Shown: one piece after another, positions 8,671-17,325 of the stretch
Layout of the letters: each line of letters starts with the position of its first letter
Numbering within the stretch: position 1 is the stretch's first letter
NCBI RefSeq assembly: GCF_000092645.1
Contig: NC_014165.1
Coordinates: forward strand, 3,410,001 to 3,474,000
Source of the DNA: Thermobispora bispora DSM 43833
Lineage (GTDB): Bacteria; Actinomycetota; Actinomycetes; Streptosporangiales; Streptosporangiaceae
Reading direction: 5' to 3'
DNA: 64,000 nucleotides
Program-made: the position numbers and the translations under genes
The notes under the pieces: generated by a model
Database searches by the model: none
What the model saw: the letters and a program-made list of their open reading frames with translations, nothing else
Told to the model about the DNA's origin: nothing

Positions 8671-8883
8671 TTGATTACCCAACGTAATAGTGTGACTTAT
8701 CCGACACCCTCAATCGCCAAAACCTTGCCACAAACCCCTTGTGTGCGCCTGCAATCGCTGAAAAGCTGAGTGTGACGTCGGAACGTAGGACGTTTGGGTG
8801 ACCGCCCGACGCCAACCGCCGACCCCGCGATCACCGCGCCGACCCCGAACCAACGTGGATCGGGTACTCGTCCGCGGTACTTA

Positions 8884-8897
8884 GTGAAGTTCTTCAC
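8884..8897 (+). promoter_or_regulatory. candidate CRP-family binding site upstream of whiB1
   Basis: GTGA and TCAC are separated by six bases (AGTTCT), an exact match to the CRP-family consensus spacing. It lies 62-75 bases before the whiB1 ATG. In Mycobacterium tuberculosis whiB1 is controlled by the CRP homologue Rv3676 from an upstream site of this type. Confidence 0.5.
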
Positions 8898-8958
8898 AAA
8901 GTTTGACCGGCCCTATGGAGCCGCCCGCCCGGCTCCGCTGCGAAGGAGTTGACAACGC

Positions 8959-9213
8959 ATGGACTGGCGCCACCGAGCTGCCTGCCGTGACGTGGACCCC
9001 GAGCTCTTCTTCCCCATCGGGAACACCGGCCCCGCGTTGCTGCAGATCGAAGAGGCGAAGCAGGTCTGCCGTCGGTGCCCGGTGATCGACGCCTGTCTCA
9101 AGTGGGCGCTGGAGACCGGCCAGGACGCCGGGGTCTGGGGCGGCCTCAGCGAGGACGAGCGCCGCGCGCTCAAGCGCCGTGCGGCCCGCGCCCGCGTCCG
9201 CGCGCTGGCCTGA
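8959..9213 (+). CDS. whiB1: WhiB1-type iron-sulfur transcription factor
   Basis: An 84-residue WhiB-family protein that binds a nitric-oxide-sensitive [4Fe-4S] cluster and works with the principal sigma factor. The four cluster cysteines are Cys9, Cys37, Cys40 and Cys46 (in HRAACRD, VCRRCP and DACL). They are followed by the GVWGG turn and the basic C-terminal helix RRALKRRAARARVRA used for DNA binding. Length and spacing match WhiB1/WblE. AAGGAG lies upstream with suitable spacing. A CRP-type site precedes it. The flanking PdtaS-type kinase gene also matches the usual actinobacterial neighbourhood. Confidence 0.95.
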   Translation: MDWRHRAACRDVDPELFFPIGNTGPALLQIEEAKQVCRRCPVIDACLKWALETGQDAGVWGGLSEDERRALKRRAARARVRALA

Positions 9214-9273
9214 GCGGCCCGGGGTCCGGCGGCCGGAGCACGGCATCTGCCCCCGCTCCCGCCCGGCGCGTGG

Positions 9274-10737
9274 TCAGGTCCAGGACTGGATGGGGATGCT
9301 GACCTTGACCTGAGTCCCTCCCCCCGGCCGCGCCGAGAGCTCCAGCCGCCCGGACAGCTCGGAGACGACCAGCGTCCGGACGATCTGCAGGCCCAGGCTG
9401 CCGCTCGACTCGAGATCGAAATCGGCGGGCAGGCCCTTGCCGTCGTCGGCGACCACGAACTCGAGGTGGTCGGTGGCGCGCGACGCCACGACCTCGATCC
9501 TCCCGGACCGGTGGGCGAACCCGTGCTCCACCGCGTTCTGCAGCAGCTCGGTGAGGACCATCGCGATCGGCGTGGCCACCGCGGCCGGCAGGACGCCGAA
9601 GCTGCCGGTCCGCGCGGTCACGACTTTCGCCACCGACACCTCGGCGGTCATCTGGATCACCCGGTCCGCTATGTCGTCGAACGCGACCATCTCCTCCGGC
9701 ATCTGCGCCAGGATCTCGTGAACGATCGCGATCGATCCGACCCGGCGGACCGCCTCGTGGAGCGCTTCACGCCCCTCGGGGTTGGTGAGCCGCCGGGCCT
9801 GCAGCCGGAGGAGCGCCGCGACCGTCTGCAGGTTGTTCTTGACCCGATGGTGGATCTCCCGGATCGTCGCGTCCTTGGTGAGGAGCTCGCGCTCCCGGCG
9901 GCGCAGCTCGGTCACGTCGCGGACGAGCACCAGGGCGCCGATCCGGCCCTCACCGACGATCAGCGGGATCGCGCGGAGCTGCACCACGGTGCCGCGGTTC
10001 TCCACCTCGATCTCCTTCGGCGCCCGGCCGCTCGCGACGAGCATGAGGTCCTCGTTGATCGGCTCGTCGGAGTAGCACAGCTCGGCGGTGGTCCGCCCGA
10101 GGTCCGCCCCGAGCAGGTCGGCGTGGAGGCCCAGCCGGCGGTAGGCCGAGAGCGCGTTCGGGGACGCGTACGCCACCCGGCCCTCCCGGTCCAGCCGGAG
10201 CAGCCCGTCGCCCACCCGGGGCGACCTGACCAGGTTCGGCTCCTCCTCGATGAACGGGAACCGGCCCTCGGCCACCATCTGCGCCAGGTCGGCGGCGCTC
10301 TGCAGGTAGGTGAGCTCGAGCCGGGACGGCGTACGGGCGGACGAGAGGTTGGTCGACCGCTGGACGACCCCGATGACCGGGCCGCCGACGCCCCGCCGTA
10401 CCGGGATGCTCTCCTCCCGGACCGGGATGCCGCTCGACCAGTCCGGCTCGCCCTCCCGGCAGATCCGGTGCTCGTACCACGCGACCTCGAGCAGGTGCCG
10501 CTGTCCATGGGCGAGCCGCGTGCCCACCACGTCGTCGTGGTAGACGGTCGGCCCGGTGGTCGGCCGCATCTGCGCCACGGCGACCCACCCCTTGTCCCTT
10601 GTGGGGAGCCAGAGGATCAGGTCGGCGAACGACAGGTCCGCGAGGAGCTGCCAGTCGGAGATCAGCGAGTGGATCCACTCCACGTCCGCCGGCCCGAGCG
10701 CCGTGTACTTGGTGATCAATTCCGTGAGAGTGGGCAC
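9274..10737 (-). CDS. pdtaS: PdtaS-type sensor histidine kinase
   Basis: A soluble histidine kinase of the HisKA_2 class that pairs with an RNA-binding ANTAR response regulator (PdtaR) in other actinobacteria. The order is an N-terminal GAF-like H_kinase_N domain (about residues 1-155), a PAS domain (about 170-280), HisKA_2 with the phospho-acceptor in REIHHRVKNNLQTVAALLRL, and a HATPase domain with ELLQNAVEHGF and VVADDGKGLP. The GTG at 10737 is preferred because it opens the conserved VPTLTELITKY; an in-frame upstream start at 10806 looks spurious. No pdtaR gene is adjacent. Confidence 0.92.
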   Translation of the reverse strand: MPTLTELITKYTALGPADVEWIHSLISDWQLLADLSFADLILWLPTRDKGWVAVAQMRPTTGPTVYHDDVVGTRLAHGQRHLLEVAWYEHRICREGEPDWSSGIPVREESIPVRRGVGGPVIGVVQRSTNLSSARTPSRLELTYLQSAADLAQMVAEGRFPFIEEEPNLVRSPRVGDGLLRLDREGRVAYASPNALSAYRRLGLHADLLGADLGRTTAELCYSDEPINEDLMLVASGRAPKEIEVENRGTVVQLRAIPLIVGEGRIGALVLVRDVTELRRRERELLTKDATIREIHHRVKNNLQTVAALLRLQARRLTNPEGREALHEAVRRVGSIAIVHEILAQMPEEMVAFDDIADRVIQMTAEVSVAKVVTARTGSFGVLPAAVATPIAMVLTELLQNAVEHGFAHRSGRIEVVASRATDHLEFVVADDGKGLPADFDLESSGSLGLQIVRTLVVSELSGRLELSARPGGGTQVKVSIPIQSWT

Positions 10738-11201
10738 AAGTGCATCATGCGTCCGATTCCGGCCCGAAGGCCAATCCGCCCCGGCTACCTGGCAATATGC
10801 ATCCATGGCACGGTCCTATCGGTTGTCGTGCACAATCCGGATCCTCCGCGCCGCCGGCGGCACGGGCGCGCGGCGCGTCCCTCGGATCCTGAGCCCCGAA
10901 TGCCCGCCGAACCGCCCCGGCACCGTGACGGCACGGGAAGGAGGCGTGCGCGGCGCCCATGCGCGGGCCCGTGGCGGGATCGCCGCCGCGGGCGGCCGGC
11001 GGCCGGCCGGCGCCACCGGCCGCGCCCGGTCGCGGTCCACGCGGGCGCGCCCCCTTGCGCGGACCCGCGAACGCCCATGGGATGCTTCCGTCCACCGGCT
11101 GTGCCCCGGTGCCGGTTACGGTTGACCGGCCGGGCCGGCGTGAGGTCCGATGATCTCGCGGTGGTCAGCGGTACCGCCGTGGCGAATTCGAAGGTGGACA
11201 T
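10738..11201. other. divergent intergenic region pdtaS-dasR
   Basis: 464 bases between two divergent genes. No coding sequence was recognised. A perfect GCGGTACCGC palindrome lies about 25 bases before the dasR start. No obvious dre-like element was found. Confidence 0.5.
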
Positions 11202-11930
11202 GTGACGGAGCACAGCGACGAATCTCCCCGGGTTCCGAAGTACTACGAGGTCAAACGGCGCCTCCTGGAGCTGACCAAGACCCTGCCCCCGGGCAGCGCG
11301 CTGCCGCCCGAGCGGGCCCTGGCCGTGCGCTTCGAAACGTCCCGGACGACGGTTCGCCAGGCGCTCGCGGAACTGGTGATCGAGGGCCGGCTCAAGCGGA
11401 TCCAGGGCAAGGGCACGTTCGTGGCCCAGCCCAAGGTCGCGCAGGTGCTGCAGCTCACCTCCTACACCGGGGATCTGCGCACGGCCGGTCTGGAGCCCGA
11501 CACCAAGATCCTGGACATCAGCTACATCAGCGCGGACGAGACGCTGAGCCGGCGCCTGGGCATCAATCCCGGTGGCCGGGTGCTGCGCATCCACCGTCTC
11601 CGGCTCGCCAACGGGGAGCCGATGTCCATCGACACCACCCACCTGTCCGCCCGCCGGTTCCCGCGGCTGCGGCGTGAGCTGGAGGCGCACTCCTCGCTCT
11701 ACGAGACGCTGCACAACGCGTACAACGTGCGGCTCACCGACGCCGAGGAGACCATCGAGACCGTGCTCGCCACGCCGTACGACGCGAAGCTGCTCGGGGT
11801 GGACGTCGGGCTGCCGCTCTTACTGCTGACCCGGCACGCGTTCGACGCGGACGGCATCCCGGTCGAGTACGCGCAGTCGCTGTACCGGGGCGACCGGTAC
11901 AAGTTCGTCACCCGGCTCCGCCGGCCCTAG
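11202..11930 (+). CDS. dasR: GntR/HutC-family regulator, DasR orthologue
   Basis: A 242-residue regulator: winged helix at the N-terminus ([62 protein letters not shown]) and a UTRA effector domain from about residue 85. The match to Streptomyces DasR, the global N-acetylglucosamine-responsive repressor of chitin and amino-sugar uptake and antibiotic genes, extends through [24 protein letters not shown] and [12 protein letters not shown]. The GTG at 11202 gives the right length. No GlcNAc transporter or catabolic gene is adjacent, as expected for a stand-alone global regulator. Confidence 0.9.
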   Translation: MTEHSDESPRVPKYYEVKRRLLELTKTLPPGSALPPERALAVRFETSRTTVRQALAELVIEGRLKRIQGKGTFVAQPKVAQVLQLTSYTGDLRTAGLEPDTKILDISYISADETLSRRLGINPGGRVLRIHRLRLANGEPMSIDTTHLSARRFPRLRRELEAHSSLYETLHNAYNVRLTDAEETIETVLATPYDAKLLGVDVGLPLLLLTRHAFDADGIPVEYAQSLYRGDRYKFVTRLRRP

Positions 11931-12133
11931 GAGCGGTACGGCCGGGCCGGGCGCACGCGGCCGGGAATCGGGGGCGTGGGCGAGGTGAGGGCGCCGATGG
12001 GCCGGGGCATATCGCCGGACGGGCCGCCCCGGCACCGGACGGGGGACGGCGTATGCAAAGAATCCATTACCCTGTGTCATTTCATCATCACCGTGCGCAG
12101 TATGACACGGTGCCGCACCACCGGGGAGGGGAT

Positions 12134-12610
12134 GTGAGCCACGGGGAGCCCGGCGCGCACACGAGAGCGGACGGCGACGCCACCTGGGATCCCGCCATGC
12201 CGGGGGTGCTCCGCCTGCCCTCGGGCCGGCTGGTCCGCGGCAGAGGGCTGCGGCGGCCGCTCCCGCCCGGCCCGGCGCCCGCGTTCGCACTCTATCTGCT
12301 CGGCCGGCGGCCGCCGCCCGTCCCCTGGGAGCACCGGTGGATCCGCTGGCCCGATCTCTGGCTGCCGCGCGATCCCGCGGCGGCGGTGGAGGCGCTACGG
12401 GAGGCGTGGGAGCGGGCGGCGTACGAGCGCGTGGAGATCGCCTGCCGGGGCGGATACGGCCGCACCGGCACGGCCCTCGCCTGCCTCGCCGTGCTCGACG
12501 GGGTGCCCAGGTCGGAGGCGGTGGCCTACGTGCGCGCGAACTATGCGAGCCGCGCCGTGGAGACGCCCTGGCAGCGCCGGTTCGTCACGCGGTTCCCGCT
12601 GCTTCCCTAG
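12134..12610 (+). CDS. dual-specificity/tyrosine phosphatase-like protein
   Basis: A 158-residue protein with the cysteine-dependent phosphatase loop C-x5-R: Cys104 to Arg110 in EIACRGGYGRTGTALAC, followed by LAVLDGVPRSEAVAYVR. This matches the actinobacterial protein-tyrosine-phosphatase-like family that ends with PWQRRFV. The expected general acid is within RWPDLWLPRD. The GTG at 12134 follows GGGGAGGGG; the frame is open further upstream but without a good ribosome site. A 7-base dyad (GTGTCAT at 12074, ATGACAC at 12102) lies upstream. Substrate unknown. Confidence 0.8.
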   Translation: MSHGEPGAHTRADGDATWDPAMPGVLRLPSGRLVRGRGLRRPLPPGPAPAFALYLLGRRPPPVPWEHRWIRWPDLWLPRDPAAAVEALREAWERAAYERVEIACRGGYGRTGTALACLAVLDGVPRSEAVAYVRANYASRAVETPWQRRFVTRFPLLP

Positions 12611-12721
12611 CCGCGTCCGCGGGCCCGCCATCGCCGCGGAGGGGGATGCCGGTCCGTCACACGCCCGGCCCCGGTCTCCCGCCCGTCGGCGGCGGTTCGC
12701 GCGCGTCCGCACCGCCGGAGG

Positions 12722-12748
12722 GTGAGTCTGGGCAGCAAAGTGACTCAC
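12722..12748. promoter_or_regulatory. dyad upstream of TPP-enzyme gene
   Basis: GTGAGTC (12722-12728) and GACTCAC (12742-12748) are separated by 13 bases, ending 16 bases before the ATG of the TPP enzyme. Candidate operator or leader hairpin. Confidence 0.35.
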
Positions 12749-12764
12749 TGGTAGGTTCCCGGGC

Positions 12765-14411
12765 ATGGAGTCCTCGAAGCACGCAGGCGATGTCGCGGTC
12801 GCCGTCGCCAAGGCGTACGGCGCCGAGACGATGTTCACCCTGTCCGGCGGGCACGTGTTCCCCCTCTACGACGGCGCGGTCCATGAGGGCATGCGCATCG
12901 TCGACGTCCGCCATGAGCAGAGCGCGGTCTTCGCCGCCGAGGCGACCGCGCGGCTCACCCGCAAACCCGGGCTCGCCGTGCTCACCGCCGGGCCCGGGAT
13001 CACCAACGGGGTCTCCGGGATCGCCACCGCGCACTTCAACGGCTCGCCGGTGGTGGTGCTCGGTGGCCGGGCGCCGCGCTCCCGCTGGGGCTCGGGCGCG
13101 CTGCAGGAGCTCGACCACCCGCCGCTCGTCGAGCCGGTCAGCAAGCTCGCCTTCACCGGGTCGGGCGCCGATTCGATCGGGCAGGACGTGGAGCGCGCCT
13201 TCCGCACCGCCCTCGAGCCGCACCGCGGGCCGGTCTTCCTCGACTTCTACATGGACGACCTGTTCGCCCCGGCGCAGGAGTTCACCCCGCGGCCGGAGGT
13301 GCCGAAGGGGCTCGACCCCGACCCGGACGCGCTCGCCGGGATCGCCCGGCTGCTCGCCGAGGCGGAGCGGCCGGTGCTCGTGCTCGGCTCCGACGTGTGG
13401 CTGAACGCGGCCGAGCAGGCCGCCCGGGAGTTCGCCGAGGAGTGGCGGATCCCCGTGGTCCTCAACGGCCAGGGCCGGGGCATCCTGCCCTCCGGGCACG
13501 AGCTGCTCGTGACCCGGGCCCGGGGTACCGCGTTCGGCAAGGCCGACCTGGTGCTGGTGGCCGGCACCCCGCTCGACTTCCGGCTCAACTACGGCTGGTT
13601 CGGCGGCAAGGACGGCGCACCGCTCGCCCGGGTGGTCCACATCGTGGACGCCCCGTCGCAGATCGCCACGCACGTCGGCCTCTCCGGCTCGGCGGCCGGT
13701 GACCTCACCGCCGTCTTCCGCGGCCTCGCCACCGCCTGCGGCACCGCCGGGGTGAACCCCGGGAAGTACGACCCGTGGCTGACCACGCTGCGCGACACCG
13801 CGGCCGCGGCGATCGCCAAGGACGCCGAGCTGCTCAACTCCGACGCCGACCCGATCCACCCCATGCGGATTTACGGCGAGCTGAACAAGGTGCTCGACGA
13901 CGACGCCGTGATCATCGGGGACGGCGGCGACTTCGTGTCCTACGCCGGGAAGTACCTCGAGCCGCGCCGGCCGGGCAACTGGCTCGACCCGGGCCCGTTC
14001 GGCTGCCTCGGCACCGGCCTCGGCTACGCGATCGCCGCCCGGCTCGTCCGGCCGTCCTCGCAGATCGTGCTGCTCCTCGGCGACGGCGCGGCCGGGTTCT
14101 CCCTGATGGACGTGGACACCCTGGTACGGCACCGCCTCCCGGTCGTGATGATCTGCGGCAACAACGGCATCTGGGGCCTGGAGAAGCACCCCATGCGGCT
14201 GCTGTACGGCTACGACGTGGCGGCCGACCTGCAGCCCGCGTGCCGCTACGACCAGGTGGTGGCCGCGCTCGGCGGCGCCGGCGAGCTGGTCACCTCGCCC
14301 GACGAGATCGGCCCGGCGCTGCGGCGGGCGTTCGAGGCGGACGTGCCGTACCTGGTGAACATCGCGACCGACCCCGAGGTGGCCTATCCGCGCAACACCA
14401 CGGGGGTGTGA
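12765..14411 (+). CDS. thiamine-diphosphate enzyme, acetolactate synthase-like
   Basis: A 548-residue three-domain TPP enzyme. The N-terminal Pyr domain has TLSGGHVFPLYDGAV with the conserved glutamate in VRHEQSAVFAAEA, the central domain follows, and the C-terminal PP domain has the Mg/TPP motif from GDGAAGFS to ICGNNGIWG. It is annotated as acetolactate synthase-like in actinomycetes. The absence of an adjacent ilvN regulatory subunit and an unusual N-terminus make true isoleucine/valine synthesis doubtful; an oxalyl-CoA decarboxylase-like or other 2-keto acid role is possible. It ends three bases from the convergent kinase gene. Confidence 0.85.
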   Translation: MESSKHAGDVAVAVAKAYGAETMFTLSGGHVFPLYDGAVHEGMRIVDVRHEQSAVFAAEATARLTRKPGLAVLTAGPGITNGVSGIATAHFNGSPVVVLGGRAPRSRWGSGALQELDHPPLVEPVSKLAFTGSGADSIGQDVERAFRTALEPHRGPVFLDFYMDDLFAPAQEFTPRPEVPKGLDPDPDALAGIARLLAEAERPVLVLGSDVWLNAAEQAAREFAEEWRIPVVLNGQGRGILPSGHELLVTRARGTAFGKADLVLVAGTPLDFRLNYGWFGGKDGAPLARVVHIVDAPSQIATHVGLSGSAAGDLTAVFRGLATACGTAGVNPGKYDPWLTTLRDTAAAAIAKDAELLNSDADPIHPMRIYGELNKVLDDDAVIIGDGGDFVSYAGKYLEPRRPGNWLDPGPFGCLGTGLGYAIAARLVRPSSQIVLLLGDGAAGFSLMDVDTLVRHRLPVVMICGNNGIWGLEKHPMRLLYGYDVAADLQPACRYDQVVAALGGAGELVTSPDEIGPALRRAFEADVPYLVNIATDPEVAYPRNTTGV

Positions 14412-14414
14412 CGC

Positions 14415-16016
14415 TCACGGCGAGGCCGGCGGGCTGGGCGGCACGACCGGGCTGCCCGACGGGCTGGGCGTCGGCGACGGCGACTCGCACGCCTGCTTCG
14501 GCACGGTGATCGTCACCGTGGAGTTCTCGGGAACCTTCGCCCCCGCCGCCGGCTGCTGCGCGGTCACCGTGCCGAAGCACTCGCCGGTGCCGGTGTAGGT
14601 GACCTTCGGCTGGAGCCCGAGCTGCGTCAGCCGCACCTTCGCCGAGCGCTCGACGAGGCCGATCAGCTTCGGCACGGTGACGAGGTTCTTGCTCGGGCTC
14701 GGCGAAGGCGACGGTGACGGGCTCGGCGACCGGCTGGGAGACGGGCTCGGCCGGGGCGAGGGCGGCCGGTACTGGGTGATCGTCGGCCGCGGGGTCGGGG
14801 TGGCCGTCCGGCGCCGCAAGGTCCGGGACGGCGTCACGGCCGGCGACGACGTGGCCCAGGTCACCTGCGGCGTGCTGGGCTCGGGGGCCGCGGAGCCCGC
14901 GGAGGCGAGGGTCTTCATCCCGGCGGCCGCGAGCCCGACCACGACCGCGCACCCGGCGATGCCCGCGACGATCGGCCCGGCGACCCCCCGCTTCCGCTGC
15001 CGCCGGGCCCGGCGGGCCGCACGCGTGTCGTGCCGCGGCGACACCACGGTCGACGCGTCCTCGTCCCGGTCGTCCGGCCACTCCTCCCGGGTGCCGAGCC
15101 GCTCGTCCGGCCCGTGCCCGGGGTGGCTCTCCGCGGCCGGGCGGACGGCCTGGCCGGGCCGGTACGCCTCCCGGGACGACCCGCTGATCGCCTCGATCGC
15201 CTGCCGTGCCGCCTGGCTCATCGCCTCGGCCGAGGGCCAGCGGTGCGCCGGGTCCTTCGCCATGGCCCGTTCGACCACGGCGCGCACCGGGCCGGGCACG
15301 TCGGGCGGCAGCGGCGGGGGCTGGTCCCGGATGTGCTTGAGCGCGATGGCCACGGGGGAGTCGCCGTCGAAGGGCCGGTGGCCGGCCAGGCACTCGTACG
15401 CCACCACGCCCAGGGCGTAGATGTCGACGGCGGGGGTGACGGGGTAGCCCTCGGCCTGCTCGGGCGCGCAGTACGCGGCGGTGCCGAGCACCATGCCCGC
15501 GTCGGTCAGCCTGCTGCCGCCCTCGGCGCGGGCGATGCCGAAGTCGGTGAGCACCAGGGTGCCGTCCGAGCGGACCAGGAGGTTCCCCGGCTTGACGTCC
15601 CGGTGGACGATGCCCGAGTCGTGGACCGCCTGGAGCGCGGACGCGGCCTGGGCGATCAGGTCCATGGTCGGCTCGGGGCCGATCCGGCCGAGGCGGGTGA
15701 GCAGCCGGTCGAGGGGCTCGCCGTCGACGAACCGCATGACCAGGAAGGCGGTCGGCCCGTCGCCGGGGACCTCGGTGACCCCGTAGTCGTACACGTCGAC
15801 GACACCGGGGTGGTTGATGGTCGCCATCGCCCGGGCCTCGTTCTGGAAGCGGACCGCGAACCCCGGTTCGTTGAGGCGGCCGGGGAGGAGGACCTTCACC
15901 GCGACGGTACGAGCCAGGACGGTGTCCTCACCCCGCCAGACCTCGCCCATCCCCCCGGCACCGAGCCGGGCGTCCAGCCGGTAACGCCCTGCCAGGGTCG
16001 TCCCTTGGGCCACCAT
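14415..16016 (-). CDS. membrane Ser/Thr protein kinase with PASTA domain
   Basis: A 533-residue PknB-type kinase. The catalytic domain (about 12-275) has the Gly loop GAGGMGEVW, Lys41 in VAVKVLL, the catalytic HRDVKPGNLLV, DFGIA and APEQAEG. A basic juxtamembrane stretch (RRARRQRKRG) precedes one membrane segment at about 345-370. The extracytoplasmic part is a Thr/Pro linker and a Ser-Pro repeat leading to a single PASTA domain (VPKLIGLVERSAKVRLTQLG) with a further Ser/Pro tail. PASTA kinases sense muropeptides and control cell wall growth. One PASTA unit is fewer than the usual three or four. Confidence 0.93.
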   Translation of the reverse strand: MVAQGTTLAGRYRLDARLGAGGMGEVWRGEDTVLARTVAVKVLLPGRLNEPGFAVRFQNEARAMATINHPGVVDVYDYGVTEVPGDGPTAFLVMRFVDGEPLDRLLTRLGRIGPEPTMDLIAQAASALQAVHDSGIVHRDVKPGNLLVRSDGTLVLTDFGIARAEGGSRLTDAGMVLGTAAYCAPEQAEGYPVTPAVDIYALGVVAYECLAGHRPFDGDSPVAIALKHIRDQPPPLPPDVPGPVRAVVERAMAKDPAHRWPSAEAMSQAARQAIEAISGSSREAYRPGQAVRPAAESHPGHGPDERLGTREEWPDDRDEDASTVVSPRHDTRAARRARRQRKRGVAGPIVAGIAGCAVVVGLAAAGMKTLASAGSAAPEPSTPQVTWATSSPAVTPSRTLRRRTATPTPRPTITQYRPPSPRPSPSPSRSPSPSPSPSPSPSKNLVTVPKLIGLVERSAKVRLTQLGLQPKVTYTGTGECFGTVTAQQPAAGAKVPENSTVTITVPKQACESPSPTPSPSGSPVVPPSPPASP

Positions 16017-16076
16017 TTACGGCCAGTACCCCCTATGTCACTCCACCCCCGAAGGCTGTCCAAGAAAAACACGTCA

Positions 16077-16093
16077 ATATCGCGTGGCGATAT
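16077..16093. promoter_or_regulatory. 17-base dyad upstream of the PASTA kinase gene
   Basis: ATATCGC and GCGATAT flank GTG, in a divergent intergenic region of 326 bases. It lies about 61 bases upstream of the kinase start and 250 bases before the thioesterase start. The strong AT-containing symmetry in GC-rich surroundings suggests a protein-binding site. Confidence 0.45.
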
Positions 16094-16342
16094 CGATGGG
16101 ATCACGGAATCCTGAACGAGCAGGGCTTCCACTTCGGGGTCGGAATCCGAGCCTATCGGGTATCCGCCCCCATCGCCGTTCGACGGCGGGCAAACCGTTC
16201 CAGACGGCCCCGTCCTGCCACGCGGCGCACGGAGGCCGTGGCATGACGTACCGGATCAGCGGCGGGCCGGGGGCGCGCCGCCATGATCACGGTAGCCGCC
16301 CACGGCCCATAACCCAAGCCGGCCGCCTAATAGGCTTTCCCC

Positions 16343-16720
16343 ATGACGCTCGCTCCAGGTCTGCGCGCCACGGTCTCCGTAACGGTCGGGCAGCCGGACA
16401 CCGCGATCCAGGTGGGCAGCGGCGACGTCCCGGTGCTCGGCACGCCACGCCTCCTCGCCCTCGCCGAGGGGGCCACCGTCCAGGCGGTCCGGCCGCACCT
16501 CGAGGAGGGGAAGACCACGGTGGGCACCAAGGTGGTGCTCGAGCACCGTGCGCCCTCCCCGATCGGCATGGACGTCGAGGTCACGGCCGAGCTGACCGCG
16601 GTCGAGGGCCGGCGGCTGGTCTTCTCCTTCACCGCCGTCGACCGGGCCGGCACGCTGCTCGGCACGGGCACGATCGAACGCGTCGTGGTCGACCGCGAAC
16701 GGTTCCTCGCCCGGCTGTGA
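16343..16720 (+). CDS. hotdog-fold thioesterase (FlK-like)
   Basis: A 125-residue single hotdog domain. The layout resembles fluoroacetyl-CoA-thioesterase-like proteins: VLGTPRLLALAEGATVQAV with the helix acid, TTVGTKVVLEHRAPSPIGM with Thr and His, and RRLVFSFTAVDRAGTLLGTG. It probably hydrolyses a small acyl-CoA in the cytoplasm; the substrate is unknown. It is convergent with the biotin carrier gene, leaving only 12 bases between the stops. Confidence 0.85.
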   Translation: MTLAPGLRATVSVTVGQPDTAIQVGSGDVPVLGTPRLLALAEGATVQAVRPHLEEGKTTVGTKVVLEHRAPSPIGMDVEVTAELTAVEGRRLVFSFTAVDRAGTLLGTGTIERVVVDRERFLARL

Positions 16721-16732
16721 GGGCCCGCGGCG

Positions 16733-16945
16733 TCACTCGATGACCGCGATGAGGTCCCCTTCCCGGACCACGTCGCCCTCGGCCACCTTGATGTGGGTGA
16801 CCGTGCCGGGCTCCTCGGCCACGACGGGGATCTCCATCTTCATCGACTCGAGGATGACGATCGTGTCGCCCTCTTTGACGACGTCGCCCTCCTGGGCGAC
16901 GACCTTCCAGACGTTCGCCACGATCTCAGCGCATACCTCGACCAC
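16733..16945 (-). CDS. small biotin/lipoyl carrier protein
   Basis: A 70-residue stand-alone biotinyl domain. The biotin attachment lysine is in LESMKMEIPV, and the fold repeats are VVAQEGDVVKEGD and KVAEGDVVREGDL. In actinomycetes such free carriers accompany acyl-CoA carboxylases or act as loose partners of them. No biotin carboxylase or carboxyltransferase gene is in the window, so its partner is encoded elsewhere. GTG start at 16945 with a GGAGAG site upstream. Confidence 0.9.
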   Translation of the reverse strand: MVEVCAEIVANVWKVVAQEGDVVKEGDTIVILESMKMEIPVVAEEPGTVTHIKVAEGDVVREGDLIAVIE

Positions 16946-17325
16946 CCGGAACTCTCCTTCGCTAGCGATGTAGCAGATCAGGCCTTCCTCGTCCGGGAGA
17001 CCGGCCCGGTGTCGCCGTCCCCGCTCACGGATCTCTGGCGGTCAAGCAGCGCGGCGCGGCCAGGTGATCGAACCGGCGATCTCGCCGCGGCCGGCGGGAG
17101 GAGTGAGTCGGACACGAGCCCACCTTAAGGCGATCCGCGCCGCCGCCGACCGCCCGTTTCCGACTGAACACCGGCGATCAATCTGTAGGTTCGCCACAAA
17201 TAACCCACAACCGGCACGCACTTGGGACGGCTGGAATGCGACCCATGCTACAAGCCGATCACCGTGCGGTCCGGCAGGCGAGCGCCGGAAAGATCCCCGC
17301 GGCCGGCCCCGGGCGCGCCGCGTGA
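16946..17325. other. 380 bases without a gene
   Basis: Between the biotin carrier start and the end of the HD-GYP-like gene. Open frames here lack motifs. A local AT-rich patch near 17175-17215 may hold the promoter for the carrier gene, although it is over 200 bases upstream of it. Confidence 0.5.

Noticed and set aside
12070-12082. CCCTGTGTCATTT shared with 20238-20250
   Set aside because: A 13-base match between two intergenic places is expected by chance in 64 kb, and the flanks differ.
12657-14189. 510-codon minus-strand frame
   Set aside because: Antisense to the TPP enzyme gene; no motifs.
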